From NCBI GenBank assembly GCA_963210315.1, contig OY723294.1, forward strand, positions 248,001 to 312,000: 64,000 bases of DNA. The letters run 5' to 3'. Shown here piece after piece: positions 11,096-21,262 of this stretch. The number at the start of each line of letters is the position of its first letter. Positions within the stretch are counted from its first letter, which is position 1. Under the pieces are notes generated by a model, which worked only from the letters and a program-made list of their open reading frames with translations, was not told where the DNA came from and did no database searches. Made by a program: the position numbers and the translations under genes. This stretch comes from Rhynchopus euleeides (Eukaryota; Euglenozoa; Diplonemea; Diplonemida; Diplonemidae).

Positions 11096-11428
11096 CACGG
11101 TGGTCAGGATGTCCGGGATATCCCGGGTGGGAGGTGGGCATGGGAGGACCCGGGAGGGAGCTGTCAGATATCCCGCATGGGAAGGTCATGTCCTCCCACC
11201 CGGGAGGACATGAGTCCTCCCGCGGGAGGTGTTCTGTCCTCCCGGGGAATGTCTTGTGGGGCCAAAAACGGTTGGACAACGACATTTTCGACGACCAGCT
11301 CCCGCGGGAGGACTCATGTCCTCCCGGGGGGGGGGAGGACATGTCCTACCCGGGCGGGATATCTGACAGCTCGGGTCCTCCCGTTTCCAACTCCCACCCG
11401 GGATATCCCTGACATCCTGGCCACCGTG
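11096..11428. mobile_element. 333-bp foldback (MITE-like) element
   Basis: The terminal inverted repeats are about 40 bp: CACGGTGGTCAGGATGTCCG at the left and its near-complement at the right, ending GACATCCTGGCCACCGTG. Both arms continue into GATATCCCGGGTGGGA-type sequence. Inside are several GGGAGGACATGAGTCCTCCC palindromes (11180-11340). It has no coding capacity. It sits in otherwise featureless sequence upstream of the frameshifted membrane gene. Confidence 0.75.
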
Positions 11429-12482
11429 TTTGTCGAGCCAGCGTCCCGCTGTGCCGCAGGACACGCCGCGAGCAAGAGAGCTTTCCAGACGGGAAGGTGT
11501 CCCGACCCCGGCGCTGCCTGTTGTGCGGTATGGAGTGTTGCTGGAGGCCGTTCTGCTTCTGCTGGCACGACACCGCTCTCGCCCAGGAACACTCGGGGGA
11601 CATTCCGGACAAAATGGCGGGACGACATCCCCCACAGCAAGCCGAAAAACACAACATCCACCTCAGTTCTGGGGATGGGGGCAAGCATGCGACGTCGCAT
11701 ACGGCGGCCGTGCCTCTGTTATTTCTTTTACCGGCACCCTCTTACGGCGGGGCTATCTAGACAGACACGCACAGTCATCGCACAGTCCTACACCACTGAG
11801 ATCCGGCCACCCTTCCACTGGCTCTCTGGGATCATGAACGTTGCATTGCACTTTGCGTACAAGTCAGTCTCTGTGCCTTCTAGAACAGAGAGGGAGAAAA
11901 GACGAGCCTTCGCACAACACAGGCGGCAAACTGACACAGTTTGCCGCATGCTGCCACGCGAAAAAGCTCCTCTGAAGGCATTGTCCCCGAAAGTATCGAA
12001 GACACATGCACCCCCTCGAACAGATAACTTTGGAAGGCTAGCAAACGTTCCAAGTCCCGCCATTCGCTCAGCCCATCTACTATTTCGTCAGTCGATCCGC
12101 ATCTCATGACTGCAGTTGGTATTCTAATACACACACACGACGAGCCCTCCCAGCAGAACACATCGACAGCGCATGTTGGCAGCGGTTCTAATGTAAAAAG
12201 GTTCGGTGCCCACCACCCCCCACCCCTACCCCCGCACACACTCCACTGCACAACACTTGTCCAGCACCGCCTTGCGACTACAGCCACAAGATGGCACCAC
12301 CAGCAAGCCTCCGGCAGAGGCTGTGGGCCGAGACACAAGAATCTATTCCGCCCAACCAGGGCTGTGCCCACCTTTCTAGGCTGGGCACGCCCAGACGAGG
12401 GCGTACTACTGCACTGCACAGCGATGTCTGAGTAAATCAGATAATCTGTTCTAAGTCATCACAGCGGAGGGGGTGCTCCTCG
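11429..12482. other. Spacer, no confident gene
   Basis: Minus-strand frames of 90-180 codons exist (for example 11880-12419), but none shows a recognisable domain or a splice-consistent structure. Confidence 0.5.
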
Positions 12483-14010
12483 TCAGGGCTTGACGATGGA
12501 CGGTATTGCCCCTGGCGGATGAAGGTCCGGCTGTTCAGAGCCGAGGATCGCCTCTTTGCAGTTGCGGCACAGCTTTGTCTTGAGCATGAACAGGTCTTCG
12601 CGCGACGTCTGCAGCTCCATGGTGATCTTCGCCACCACCGCTGCCTGCTCGTTCATCTCTTTGAAAGCGTCGTCCTTCCGCTGCAGGTACGAATCCTGAG
12701 GGTGATGTGAGATGTGTAGTGTTGTGTGGTGAGGAGGAGGGGCACATTTGAGGTGCCACGGCAGGGCAGCGAGCCATAGTGACGCAAGATGCCCACATAC
12801 CTTCATGAACTGGTCCTGAGCCTCCAGGCGTTGCAGGTCGTCGTGAAGAAGGTCGTTGCGCCTCTCCAGCAGGTAGACGTTGGACTTCATACGAGCCGCC
12901 TTTTCACGCAGCAAACACTGTAGTGCGGAATGGGTGGGGTGTGCGAGGTAAAAGGCAAACACAATTGATGTGCGGCCAACATGCGACCCCGCCGCTGTGG
13001 GCCAAGGATGTGCGTAGTTTGTTTTGCCCAGGAGGGCTCACGACTATGCCCCATTACCATAAGGCACAGGAAGGATGAGGGCATACCAACTCCTTTTTAA
13101 GGTCAGAGTTCTCCTGGGTCATCTGCTGCCGTGCAAGCAGCAGCTCCTGGTTCTTCGCCTGCAGGTCCTTGGCGAGCCAGACGTTCTGCCGACCCGTCAG
13201 GTCCTTCTCGTTGGCAACGGTGGTGCGCACACGCGACATCTCCTCCTCGTTCTTCGTGATCTGCAGCTGCAGCTCCAGGATTGTGCTGGACATCTGCTTC
13301 TTCAGAGCAACCGTCTCATCCGCCTTCTTCTTAATCTCGTTGTCCATATACATCAGCTCCTGCTGCAGATACGCGATGGTCCGCTCCTGCTGCTGCGTGC
13401 TCTGCTCCAGCGCTGTCGTCTCCGACTCCAAGGCCAGACGCCCCGAACCCACCTTCTCCGTGTGATCCTGCAACTCGATGACACGCCCGGTCCCCTCGAT
13501 AACACGATCGGAGTATTCCTGCAGCTCCTGGATCTTCATGTTGATCTCGTCGCTGTGCGCCCCGAGGGACGACTGCTTCCCTTCACGCAGCTCCTGCAGC
13601 TCCGCCGCAGTGGACAGCAGGCGGGTGTGCGCGGCAACCTGTTTGCTCTGCTCCTCCTTCAGCACAGCGAGCTCATCGAGGAGACGCTGCTTGTCAGCAC
13701 GCAGCGCGTCCACCACGCCCTGTATGGTGTTATTAATATGCTCCAGGTCGACGTACTTCTGCGACAAATCCCTGTGGTCCAGCTCCAGCTCTGCGCTGTG
13801 CTCCACAAGCGCTGCATGCTGCTCCGGGGTGTAGTTGATCTTCCCGCTCTCAGCCCGGAGCCCCTGCTGCTGCTTGCTCTCCTCCTCCAGCGCCTGCTGC
13901 TGCTGCTCCAGGTAGTTCAGGTACTGCCCTGCGCGGTCCAAGATGGTCTGCGGGTCATGCCTCATCCCTTCAAACTCCGCCATCGTGATGAAGCTGTCTG
14001 GCCCGGCCAT
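12483..14010 (-). CDS. Coiled-coil protein, three exons
   Basis: The product is about 417 residues in exons 13087-14010, 12801-12917 and 12483-12695. Both introns are GT-AG (donors GTATGC and GTATGT, acceptors CTACAG and CCTCAG), both in phase 0. After a short head (MAGPDSFITMAEFEGMRHDP) nearly the whole protein is heptad-rich coiled coil, with long Glu/Gln/Leu stretches (LEQQQQALEEESKQQQGL; LQQELMYMDNEIKKKADETV). The C-terminus has a CRNC motif in LKTKLCRNCKEAILGSEQ. The acceptor TAACCCCCAG lies 15 nt before the ATG. The architecture resembles axonemal or basal-body coiled-coil proteins, but no family can be named from the sequence alone. Confidence 0.8.
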
Positions 14011-14768
14011 CTTGCCCGACCCTGCTGGGGGTTAGGGAGCACTGCCCTTGGATCCCTGCAGAGGCACGGCGGCACTGTGTAGGCAGGGGGGTGGGGGGCG
14101 GTGCCGTGCTGCGATGGGCGGTGGTGTGTTGGTTTTGGGCGTGTTTGCTGCGGCGTTTGCTTGCCTTGACCCCCAACCACCCGAACCCGAGTGCACTGCA
14201 GAGCTACTGGGGGCAGATACCAGGGTGGGGGCACAGGCAGACTGAGGCAGACGTACTTCTCACTGACGAGGCCAACGAGGCAGCCACAACACAGCACCCG
14301 CCCCCCTTCCACCACCCCACACCCTCTTGGTAAAGAGGGGCATGGGCTGCTGATAGGTGAGGGAGAGCAAAATCTACCGGGCTGCATTGAGGCAGGCAAG
14401 GGGTGGGCGGGGGGTCGTGCGACCCCACACCACCCTCACCCACGCACACATGCACAGAAGCACAAAGAAGTCTGCCGTCACGACACCAGCCACAACCCAT
14501 CAGAGCTGCATTTGTCGACGATTCGGGATCGGGCACTCCGACCCGAGTCAGACAGACCTTTCCGAGGGCTGCATTGTGCTCACCTGATGACATATACGTC
14601 CGCAGTGTGCAGAAACGTGTGCTGCCGGCAAACACGGAGGTGTCATGCAACTTGCACATCCGAGGGGCGTTGTGCCTTTTGAGGGCAAAACCATAACATT
14701 GCATACCACCAGAAGGGCAAAACGGAGCACCGGGAGGCGAAACAGACCCTTCGCCTCCACCCTGCACC
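14011..14768. other. Spacer
   Basis: Only G/C-rich low-complexity sequence and short unsupported frames are visible. Confidence 0.5.
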
Positions 14769-15158
14769 CTACACCGGGGTGGGCTGGGATCGCTTGGGCT
14801 TTCTTGCGATGGAACGTTCCCCGGTAGTCTTGTGCGTGCGGCCTTCGAACACCTGCACACGCAGCTTGCCCGCCAGGTTGCAGCCGCACGCCTGGCAGTA
14901 GTGGTCCTGCCGTGAGGCAACGAGCCCACAGCGGCTGCAAATGTAAATTCGCTTCTCACACGAGCCCCTCCTTGCACCGCACCCGTGGCAGAACTTCGCC
15001 CCGTCTTCGAGGCAGGCCTGGCAGACGCAGCACTGCGGCGTTACAACCCTGCTCCCCAGCGCTGCCAGCATGTCGCGCTCTTCGATACTACCGCGGCGGG
15101 GCCCCAGGCCAACAGAGTCGGTGCGCCGCATGGGCGGCCTGTCCCTCTGGGAGAACAT
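14769..15158 (-). CDS. Small double zinc-ribbon protein
   Basis: The protein has 129 residues. Two treble-clef or zinc-ribbon-like modules are visible: C46-x2-C49 with C57-x2-C60 (CQACLEDGAKFCHGC), and C74-x2-C77 with C88-x2-C91 (CSRCGLVASRQDHYCQACGC). Extra cysteines occur at 43, 44, 67 and 93. The head is Arg-rich and the tail basic (HKTTGERSIARKPKRSQPTP). The chosen ATG follows an acceptor GAGACACAG 18 nt upstream. The frame stays open to 15296, so a longer N-terminus is possible, but that region reads like untranslated or intron sequence. Function unknown; nucleic-acid or protein binding is likely. Confidence 0.65.
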   Translation of the reverse strand: MFSQRDRPPMRRTDSVGLGPRRGSIEERDMLAALGSRVVTPQCCVCQACLEDGAKFCHGCGARRGSCEKRIYICSRCGLVASRQDHYCQACGCNLAGKLRVQVFEGRTHKTTGERSIARKPKRSQPTPV

Positions 15159-15634
15159 CTTGGTGTCCTCGCAGGCCTGTGTCTCTGGAGGGCGGTGGGA
15201 AGTGAGAGTCGATGTACCTTGACTCGTAACGCAGTGTTCGAAGGCTGGCGGGAAGGTGGGGTGGGTGAGGGTGGGGTGTTGCGCCGCGGGGTTCAACTCT
15301 TCTCCTTCTTCTGCTCCGGAAGATCTTCATGCCAACGGGGGGTGTCTTCAAGAAAAAAAATGCCTTCCGTGGCAAGGCAGTCGGCTGCCATGCCAAGGTG
15401 AGTGAAGATGTCGAAAAGAATGAAGACGGCTCCGTTCGGGGAAAAAAAGCGAACTGAAAACGTTTTGCAGTCTGAGAGGAAAACGTGATGTCTGCATATT
15501 AATGAGGGGGGGGTATGCAGCAGGCGAAACGCAAAAAAGGGCGTCCATAGAGTATGACTATGCAGTCGGCGAGTTGCCTGTGCAAAACCATGCCTGTCAG
15601 TCACCCTGTTTCAATCGGTGCTGGTGCAGCGGGC
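15159..15634. other. Spacer between EFL and the zinc-ribbon gene
   Basis: A-tracts occur at 15352-15360 and 15445-15452. No gene is seen. Confidence 0.5.
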
Positions 15635-17428
15635 TTACTTCTTGCCCTTCTTGTCCCCGGCAACCTTCTCGGTGGTCTTGGTGACCTTGCCAAGCATGAC
15701 AACACCGTTGCCCTCCATGATGGCGACACGGGACAGACCCTCGCAGTTCTTGAAGGTGTCGACGACCAGGGGCTGCACGGGGGCGAACACGACCTCAGCC
15801 ATCTCGTTGGCCTTCAGGCAGTGGGGCTCCTCGGCCTTCTTCCCGCCGGTCTCCTTGCCCATCTTCCACACCAGCTGGGTCATGCGCACGGCGGAGCGGC
15901 CGGTACGCACGAAGCACACGGGGGTGTAGCCCACCTTCAGCTCACCGGGGTGGTCCAGCACCTGCACCTGCGCCGTGAAGGTGCCCGCCTCCTTCAGGGT
16001 GGCGTCCTTCTTGTACACCATCACGTCACCGGTGCGGGGCATGTTGTCCTTGTTCAGGCCCTTCACGTTCAGACCGACGTTGTCACCGGCCTTGGCGTCG
16101 TCGCAACGCTTGTGGTGCATCTCGCACGTGAACACCTTGCCGGTGCACGCGTTGGCGGCCGTGTGGGTGGGCAGGAACAGCACCTCCTCACCCGGCTTCA
16201 CAATACCCTGCTCCACACGCCCGGTGATGACATCACCGACACCCTTGATCTGTGGGGAGGTGGGGTGGTTGCAGTACAGATGCACAAAACAAAATCACAG
16301 AGGCAAGTCACTTACAGGGGGGGGCGAATAGAATTACTAAGTAATACTATTCAAAATGACATGTTTGAAAAATTCCCAAATTTTGGGTTGGGCGCATTCC
16401 CCAGTACGTGGTATTCCACTCCACCGAAATCGAAAAAAAAGTTGATCGTGAACTGGCCTGAACCAGCGCAGTTCACGATCAACTTTTTTTTCGATTTCGG
16501 TGGAGTGGAATACCACTTACTGGGGAATGCGCCCAACCCAAAATTTGGGGATTTTTCAAACATGCCATTTTGAATAGTATTACTTAGTAATTCTATTCGC
16601 CCCCCCCCTGTAACATACCTTGTACACGCCGGACACAGGCATGCGCATGGCGGCGTCGTTCTTGCGCTCAGGCATGCGCACCATGTCGTTCAGCGCCGTC
16701 ACCAGGGTCTCGATGTGCAGGTTCGACTTGTCCTGCTCGATGACGACGTCCTGGCCCTTCCACCACGCCATCTTCTCGGACTTCTTCAGCAGGTTGTCAC
16801 CCATCCAGCCCGAGATGGGCAGCACGGGCACGGACTTCTCGACGAAGTCCTTCTTCCACCCCGTCTTCATGAGCATGCTCTTCATCTCCTCCTTGATCTC
16901 GTTGAAGCGCTCCTCCTTGTACTGCGCGACGTCGCAGTCCATCTTGTTCACACCCACCACCAGCTGCTTCACACCCAGCAGGTTGATCAGACGCGCGTGC
17001 TGGCGGGTCTGCCCCTGGATCTCACCGGCCTTGTGGTTGCCACGCGCGATGGCGGACACGAAGTTACCGTCGGCGGGCACCATCAGCAGGGCCACGTCGG
17101 CCTGCGACGCACCGGTGATCATGTTCTTGATGAAGTCACGGTGGCCGGGGGCGTCGATCACGGTGTAGTGCCACTTCTCCGTGAAGAACTCCTTCGTCGT
17201 GCACGCGATGGTCACACCACGCTCACGCTCCTCCTTCTGACGGTCCATGTAGAAGGCGAACGCGAAGGACTGCTTGCCCAGACGCTCAGCCTCCTGGCGG
17301 AGCTTCTCCATCTCACGCTCGGGGATCCCGCCCAGCTCGAAGAGCAGACGCCCGGTCGTCGTCGACTTCCCGGAGTCGACGTGACCGCAGATCACGATCG
17401 ACATGTGCTGCTTGCCATCGGTGGCCAT
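15635..17428 (-). CDS. EFL: Elongation factor-like GTPase (EFL)
   Basis: EFL delivers aminoacyl-tRNA to the ribosome in lineages that lack canonical EF-1alpha. There are two exons, 16619-17428 and 15635-16249, giving 474 residues. The GTPase motifs are G1 GHVDSGKST at 15-23, G3 DAPGH at 92-96 and G4 NKMD at 161-164. Sequence typical of EFL rather than EF-1alpha includes FAFYMDRQKEERERGVTIAC, LLMVPADGNFVSAIARGNHK and SGWMGDNLLKKSEKMAWWKG. Domain 2 starts at the splice junction (VYK|IKGVGDVITGRVEQG). The C-terminus is Lys-rich (GDKKGKK). The 369-nt intron (GTATGT...CCCACAG) is about 75 nt without the MITE inserted in it. The acceptor AAACAG lies 17 nt before the ATG. Codons are strongly C-biased, as expected for a highly expressed gene. 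Confidence 0.95.
16315..16610. mobile_element. Near-perfect palindromic MITE in the EFL intron
   Basis: This 296-bp element begins CAGGGGGGG and ends with its complement. It is flanked on both sides by TA (16313-16314 and 16611-16612), the target-site duplication of Tc1/mariner-type transposition. The arms (about 140 bp each) pair almost completely around a short centre near 16457-16470 (GCCTGAACCAGCG). Sequence includes GAATTACTAAGTAATACTAT and a T8/A8 tract. It has no coding capacity. The whole element lies within the EFL intron and leaves both splice sites intact. Confidence 0.88.
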
Positions 17429-18441
17429 TTTGATGATTTGAGACCTGTTTCGTGGTGAGTACAACATGGCACATTCCACACCACCACACCGCAGAAGAAC
17501 GTATCCGAGATGGGCCTGGGGTGGGGACACTCTCACTTCTCCGCACGCTGACGACTGACGCCAGTACATTCTCAAACAACTGCAATGGAGCAAGCCCCCT
17601 TTTGATGCCTTCTGGTTTTCCAGCTCTGTCCAGTGCGACCGAACGCGAACTCACACGTTAGACTCTCACGCAGAGACCCTGGAGCAGGCGCAGCCGTCTG
17701 AGAGCCAAGCTGGTGTGATGCAGTGCGGGCACAGCATGCTTCGACACGCAGCCAAGCCTGGGAACAGAGGGGCTGCTGATTGCGGGAGCAACACGACTTC
17801 ACAAAATATGCAGCGTCCGGGGGGGGGGGGGGGGGGGGACGGGGATTCTGCCCCCCCCCCCCGAACTCCCGGTTTTCTTTCAATGAGAGGGCACACACAC
17901 CACTCACGCGCAGGAGGGGGGAACCCCGGCTCCAACAACGGCCACCCTATTCAGGGGTACATCACCGTGTGGGCACAGTAGCGCATAAAAAAGGGACACA
18001 CGACAACACCCTCTGGGCAGCGACCCAAACACAGGGCGCAACACCGCGACACCTCAGGGCTGCTAGGCCCCTTGGCATCGGGTGGACCAAGAGGGAGTGG
18101 GGGGGAGGAGTGAACGTTTTAGATCCAGAATCAACACGCGTGTCAGCCGGGGCGGCGGGGGTGGCGTGTAACAAGCGCACCCGCAACAATCATAAAATGA
18201 CCCACCACCCACCACCACCACCACCCCCCCCCCTCCTCCCCCAACCCTCCAACACACAGTGTAAGTTGCACCGACAGAGCTCTGATGCCACACTCCACAC
18301 ACTACACATGTGAGTCTACCTCAACAGCCCCTCCAGGCCTCAACAACACCCGGTGGCCGGGGGGGGGAGGGGCTTCACAGTGCCTTCTCCTCCTTCTTGG
18401 TCCCTCCTTCCCCCCTTCCCCCCTTTCCTCTCCTCCGTCTG
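17429..18441. other. Spacer upstream of EFL
   Basis: It contains a G-run/C-run pair at about 17819-17865 that could fold, a CACCACC tract near 18201-18235, and the second copy of the 30-nt dispersed motif at 18259-18288. No gene is seen. Confidence 0.55.
18259..18288. repeat. 30-nt dispersed motif, copy 2
   Basis: It matches 6168-6197 (GTGTAAGTTGCACCGA, then AGAGCTCTGATGC), in the same orientation and also in intergenic DNA. Confidence 0.6.
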
Positions 18442-19431
18442 TCACGCAGGCTTCTCCGCCGTAAAAACGACGTAATCAAGCACGCCGTTGTAATAGACGT
18501 AATCCGCAAGCGACGCAAAGCAGCTATACCTCCACCACAGGTGGGAGGGGGTGATGCCCTCGAGCTCCTCGCGCTGCCTCCGGAGGAACGCAGCGAACCC
18601 GGGGAACACCTCTCCCCCGATGGACTCCGACCGCACCCCGCGGTACCCCAGGGCCAGGAGCTGCTTTTCATACTCCTCGCGAGTCACGAGGTTCTGCTGC
18701 GGGAGGGACGACGCCCAGCACAGGGCACGCAGCAGCAGCTGCGCAACGGGTGCCCAGGATGCGGTGGGCTGCACCGCAACAATGTCGGCAGCCGCAAGGC
18801 TGCCGCCCCCTCGCAGCACAGCGAAGCTCTCCTCCAGGAAGTCCGCACGCGATGGGGCGTAGTGGTAGGCAGAGTCGAGGGAGAGCACCTTGGTGAAGGT
18901 GCGCTGCTGCACCGCCCCGCGGAGGTCGCAAGCGCTGCCCTGCACCAGCTGGGCCTCGGTGTGCCCCGCAGCCTGCATGCGTGCAGTGGCTGCGGCCACC
19001 TCATCTGCAGAGATGTTGATGCCGAAGAGGGAGCGGATCCCGAAGGTGTCGAACCAGTGTGCGCACTGCTCGCCCCTGCCGAAGCCCACATCCAGGACGT
19101 CGTCCTCCGGGCTGAGGGAGCATGCCTTGGCGAGGCGTGTCGCGAGGCTGCGGCAGGCCGTGGCGTAGTGTTGGCGTTGCGGGGTGTGGGGTGCCGTGCC
19201 CTGTGGCTCCCAGAGGCCCATGTTCATCCACTGCGTGTCTGCCGACGCATTGAGCAGCGTGTGGTCCAGCTCCTCGTAGCCGCCGTCGAAGCGGCGGCGC
19301 GTCTGGGTGCTGCGGGCGGAGGCCAGGAGGAGGCCCAGGCCCACCCCCGTGCCCACCAGTGCCACGCCGCCCCACCCCTTCCAGGCCCAGGCTCCGGTGG
19401 CACACCCGGCGAGGGCCGCGAGGTGTGCCAT
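18442..19431 (-). CDS. Membrane-anchored class I SAM-dependent methyltransferase
   Basis: The protein has 329 residues. An N-terminal hydrophobic segment (about 20-38, GGVALVGTGVGLGLLLA) suggests a membrane anchor or targeting signal. It is followed by a Rossmann-type methyltransferase domain: a pre-motif WMNMGLWEP at 68-76, motif I LDVGFGRG at 113-120, then INISADEV, QGSACDL, and LSLDSAYHYAPSRADFLEESFAVLRGGGSL as the motif IV/V region. The architecture resembles small-molecule methyltransferases (sterol, tocopherol or cyclopropane-synthase-like), but the substrate cannot be assigned. The start is chosen after the acceptor CTCCCCAG about 37 nt upstream; the frame is open to 19503, but that part (MHHHPPLHHYSPG) is the pyrimidine tract itself. 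Confidence 0.85.
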   Translation of the reverse strand: MAHLAALAGCATGAWAWKGWGGVALVGTGVGLGLLLASARSTQTRRRFDGGYEELDHTLLNASADTQWMNMGLWEPQGTAPHTPQRQHYATACRSLATRLAKACSLSPEDDVLDVGFGRGEQCAHWFDTFGIRSLFGINISADEVAAATARMQAAGHTEAQLVQGSACDLRGAVQQRTFTKVLSLDSAYHYAPSRADFLEESFAVLRGGGSLAAADIVAVQPTASWAPVAQLLLRALCWASSLPQQNLVTREEYEKQLLALGYRGVRSESIGGEVFPGFAAFLRRQREELEGITPSHLWWRYSCFASLADYVYYNGVLDYVVFTAEKPA

Positions 19432-20167
19432 CAGAAGGGCGGCACTGTGGCAGCGCTGTGCGCGGCCTGGGGAGTAGTGGTGGAGGGGGGGGTGGTGGTG
19501 CACGATGCCCCCCCTCAGCGCTGCCCGATCAGATGGGGGGGTTGGCGAAAAGTGAGAGGGGTGTGGTGTGGTGTGGTGTGGTGTGGTGTGGTGTGGTGGG
19601 GAGGGGAGGGGAGGGGGGCGGGGGAGGGCCTATGCTGTCTGTGGTGTCGCGACGAAGGGTGGACGGTCGAGAGCACAAACAGAGGCTTGTTTGTTGCTTT
19701 GTTGGCGCCCAAAGAAAAAATAGCGCCGGGCAAATAGAAGCAGCGATGCGCGGGCAGATTGTGCGCGCTGTCTACACAGCCACAACAAAAAAGCTGTTTC
19801 TGTATGATTTCCCCTTGCCGGGCTTGAGACCTGCAAGGCCTAAACTGCGAGGAAGCAAACCCGGCCTTCGCACACCCCTGCACCTCCGCCACTACTTTGG
19901 TTTTGACGGGGTGCCAGGCCGGACGCAGCCTCTTTGCATGAGATGCAAGCGAGAGCTTCCACTCCGGCATCACTTGGGCAGGGACGGAACCGAACAAACA
20001 AGATTCGAAGACAAGATTCCAGGCATGCTGAGAAGCCGAACGGCTCCCAACACCCCAGAGGACACAACAGCACGAGAACACCACAGGCATGGCGTTGGGT
20101 TAGAATCCATACCCGCCGACGTGCTCCGGCACACACACACACCCACCCACCCACCCACCCCACCGCC
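19432..20167. other. Spacer with pentanucleotide repeat
   Basis: It contains the (TGTGG)n tract at 19561-19598 and a (CCCA)n tract near 20132-20162. No gene is seen. Confidence 0.55.
19561..19598. repeat. (GTGTG) pentanucleotide microsatellite
   Basis: Seven to eight tandem GTGTG-type pentamers, followed by a GGGGA-rich run. Confidence 0.9.
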
Positions 20168-21262
20168 TCAAATGAGATGCTCCAACCTAGGGTCGAGCCT
20201 GATTGCCTTCCGGTAGCACTCCACCGCCGCCTCCGGGTTCCGGCACCTTTCATACTCCCTCGCCAGCTCGAGGAACTCCGCCGCACGTGCCTCACGGCTC
20301 TGCCCCGGGGCCGGGGGAAGGTTGCACACACCCTCGCCGCCACCGCCGCCCACCGCCCCCTCCGCCTCCCTCTCGAACAGCACGTCGGTGCGGAGGATGA
20401 ACTTCTCGCCGCGCTGCACAGCACCCCCTTCGTGCAGGAGGTTCACTGGGAAGCAGATGCAATCGCCCTCGCCGGGGTGGAGGGATGCGAATTCGTCGTA
20501 CGCATCTTCGCCACCCGGGCCGGCATGGCGTGTGTCGGGCAGCAGGAAACGGGTCCGCCCACCCTCGAAGTCGGTGTTGAGGTAAAACATCAGCGTCCAG
20601 AGCGACCTCTCCGCAACGCTCCGGATGAAGATCCCATCGTAATGCGGGAGGAACCTGCCGCCCGGGTCATACTTGCAGAAGCGGAGACTCGCGTTCAGAC
20701 CTGTCCTCCTCCACTCCCCCTCGGCCCGCGGGCCAAACTCCTTCTCCCCCGCCGCAACTGTATACCCCTCCGGGAGGTGGGGCCCCACCCGGTCCATCAG
20801 CCACGCCGCGAGGCCTTCGTGCGGGATCTGCTGCCTCAGGTTTTTCCTGTAGAGGTGCCCCTCGTTGTTGTTGTAAGAGATGTCCTCGTTGTATCCGACG
20901 CGGCTGCGGAGGAAGAGGCACTCCTCCCTGCTGAGGGCGCCCCTGAGGACGAACCCATCACACACCCCTACGCACAGCGGCTCCGGGGTGAGCTGAGGCG
21001 GGGCACCCCCGGAAAATCTGGAGACGAATTCACCCAAACATGCCTCCTGCGCTGCGGTGTCGAGATCGGCCTCCGGAGCCTTTGTGGATCCCACCCCTGC
21101 CGCGGTGTCTCTGGCGGGCTGCGGCATCCCCGCCACACCGTCGCAGCTGCCTCCCTGCAGGTGGGATTCACCTTCAGGGGTGCTCTCATCACGCAGCCCC
21201 GACAACGCCCCGGCGCCGGTGGTGGACAAGATGAAGGAGTCCACTGGGGTGTCTTGGGTCAT
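20168..21262 (-). CDS. Prolyl 4-hydroxylase-like 2-oxoglutarate/Fe(II) dioxygenase
   Basis: The protein has 364 residues. After a variable N-terminus (1-95) comes a double-stranded beta-helix domain. The iron ligands are H207-x-D209 (PHYDG) and distal H277 (LLHEGG); R291 in KFILRTDVLF is the likely 2-oxoglutarate anchor. Supporting sequence includes LRFCKYDPGGRFLPHYDG, LWTLMFYLNTDFEGGRTRFL and HPGEGDCICFPVNLLHEGG, which resemble the P4H superfamily. The C-terminus (EFLELAREYERCRNPEAAVECYRKAIRLDP) looks like one tetratricopeptide repeat, an unusual addition. No signal peptide is visible, so a cytosolic or nuclear substrate is more likely than secreted collagen-like protein. A candidate acceptor ACCTCCAG lies about 35 nt before the ATG. 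The target residue is unknown. Confidence 0.88.
   Translation of the reverse strand: MTQDTPVDSFILSTTGAGALSGLRDESTPEGESHLQGGSCDGVAGMPQPARDTAAGVGSTKAPEADLDTAAQEACLGEFVSRFSGGAPPQLTPEPLCVGVCDGFVLRGALSREECLFLRSRVGYNEDISYNNNEGHLYRKNLRQQIPHEGLAAWLMDRVGPHLPEGYTVAAGEKEFGPRAEGEWRRTGLNASLRFCKYDPGGRFLPHYDGIFIRSVAERSLWTLMFYLNTDFEGGRTRFLLPDTRHAGPGGEDAYDEFASLHPGEGDCICFPVNLLHEGGAVQRGEKFILRTDVLFEREAEGAVGGGGGEGVCNLPPAPGQSREARAAEFLELAREYERCRNPEAAVECYRKAIRLDPRLEHLI

Noticed and set aside
10967..12109. 380-codon plus-strand frame
   Set aside because: It passes straight through the foldback element at 11096-11428 and has no domain.
12952..12960. U5 snRNA loop-like GCCTTTTAC on the minus strand
   Set aside because: It lies inside an intron of the coiled-coil gene with no flanking stem or Sm site.
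15635..17428. Canonical EF-1alpha
   Set aside because: Sequence between the GTPase motifs matches EFL and not EF-1alpha.
15554..17458. Plus-strand frames of 339 and 247 codons
   Set aside because: They are antisense to EFL; one also reads through the MITE.
18310..19737. 475-codon plus-strand frame
   Set aside because: It is antisense to the methyltransferase and ends in the GTGTG microsatellite.
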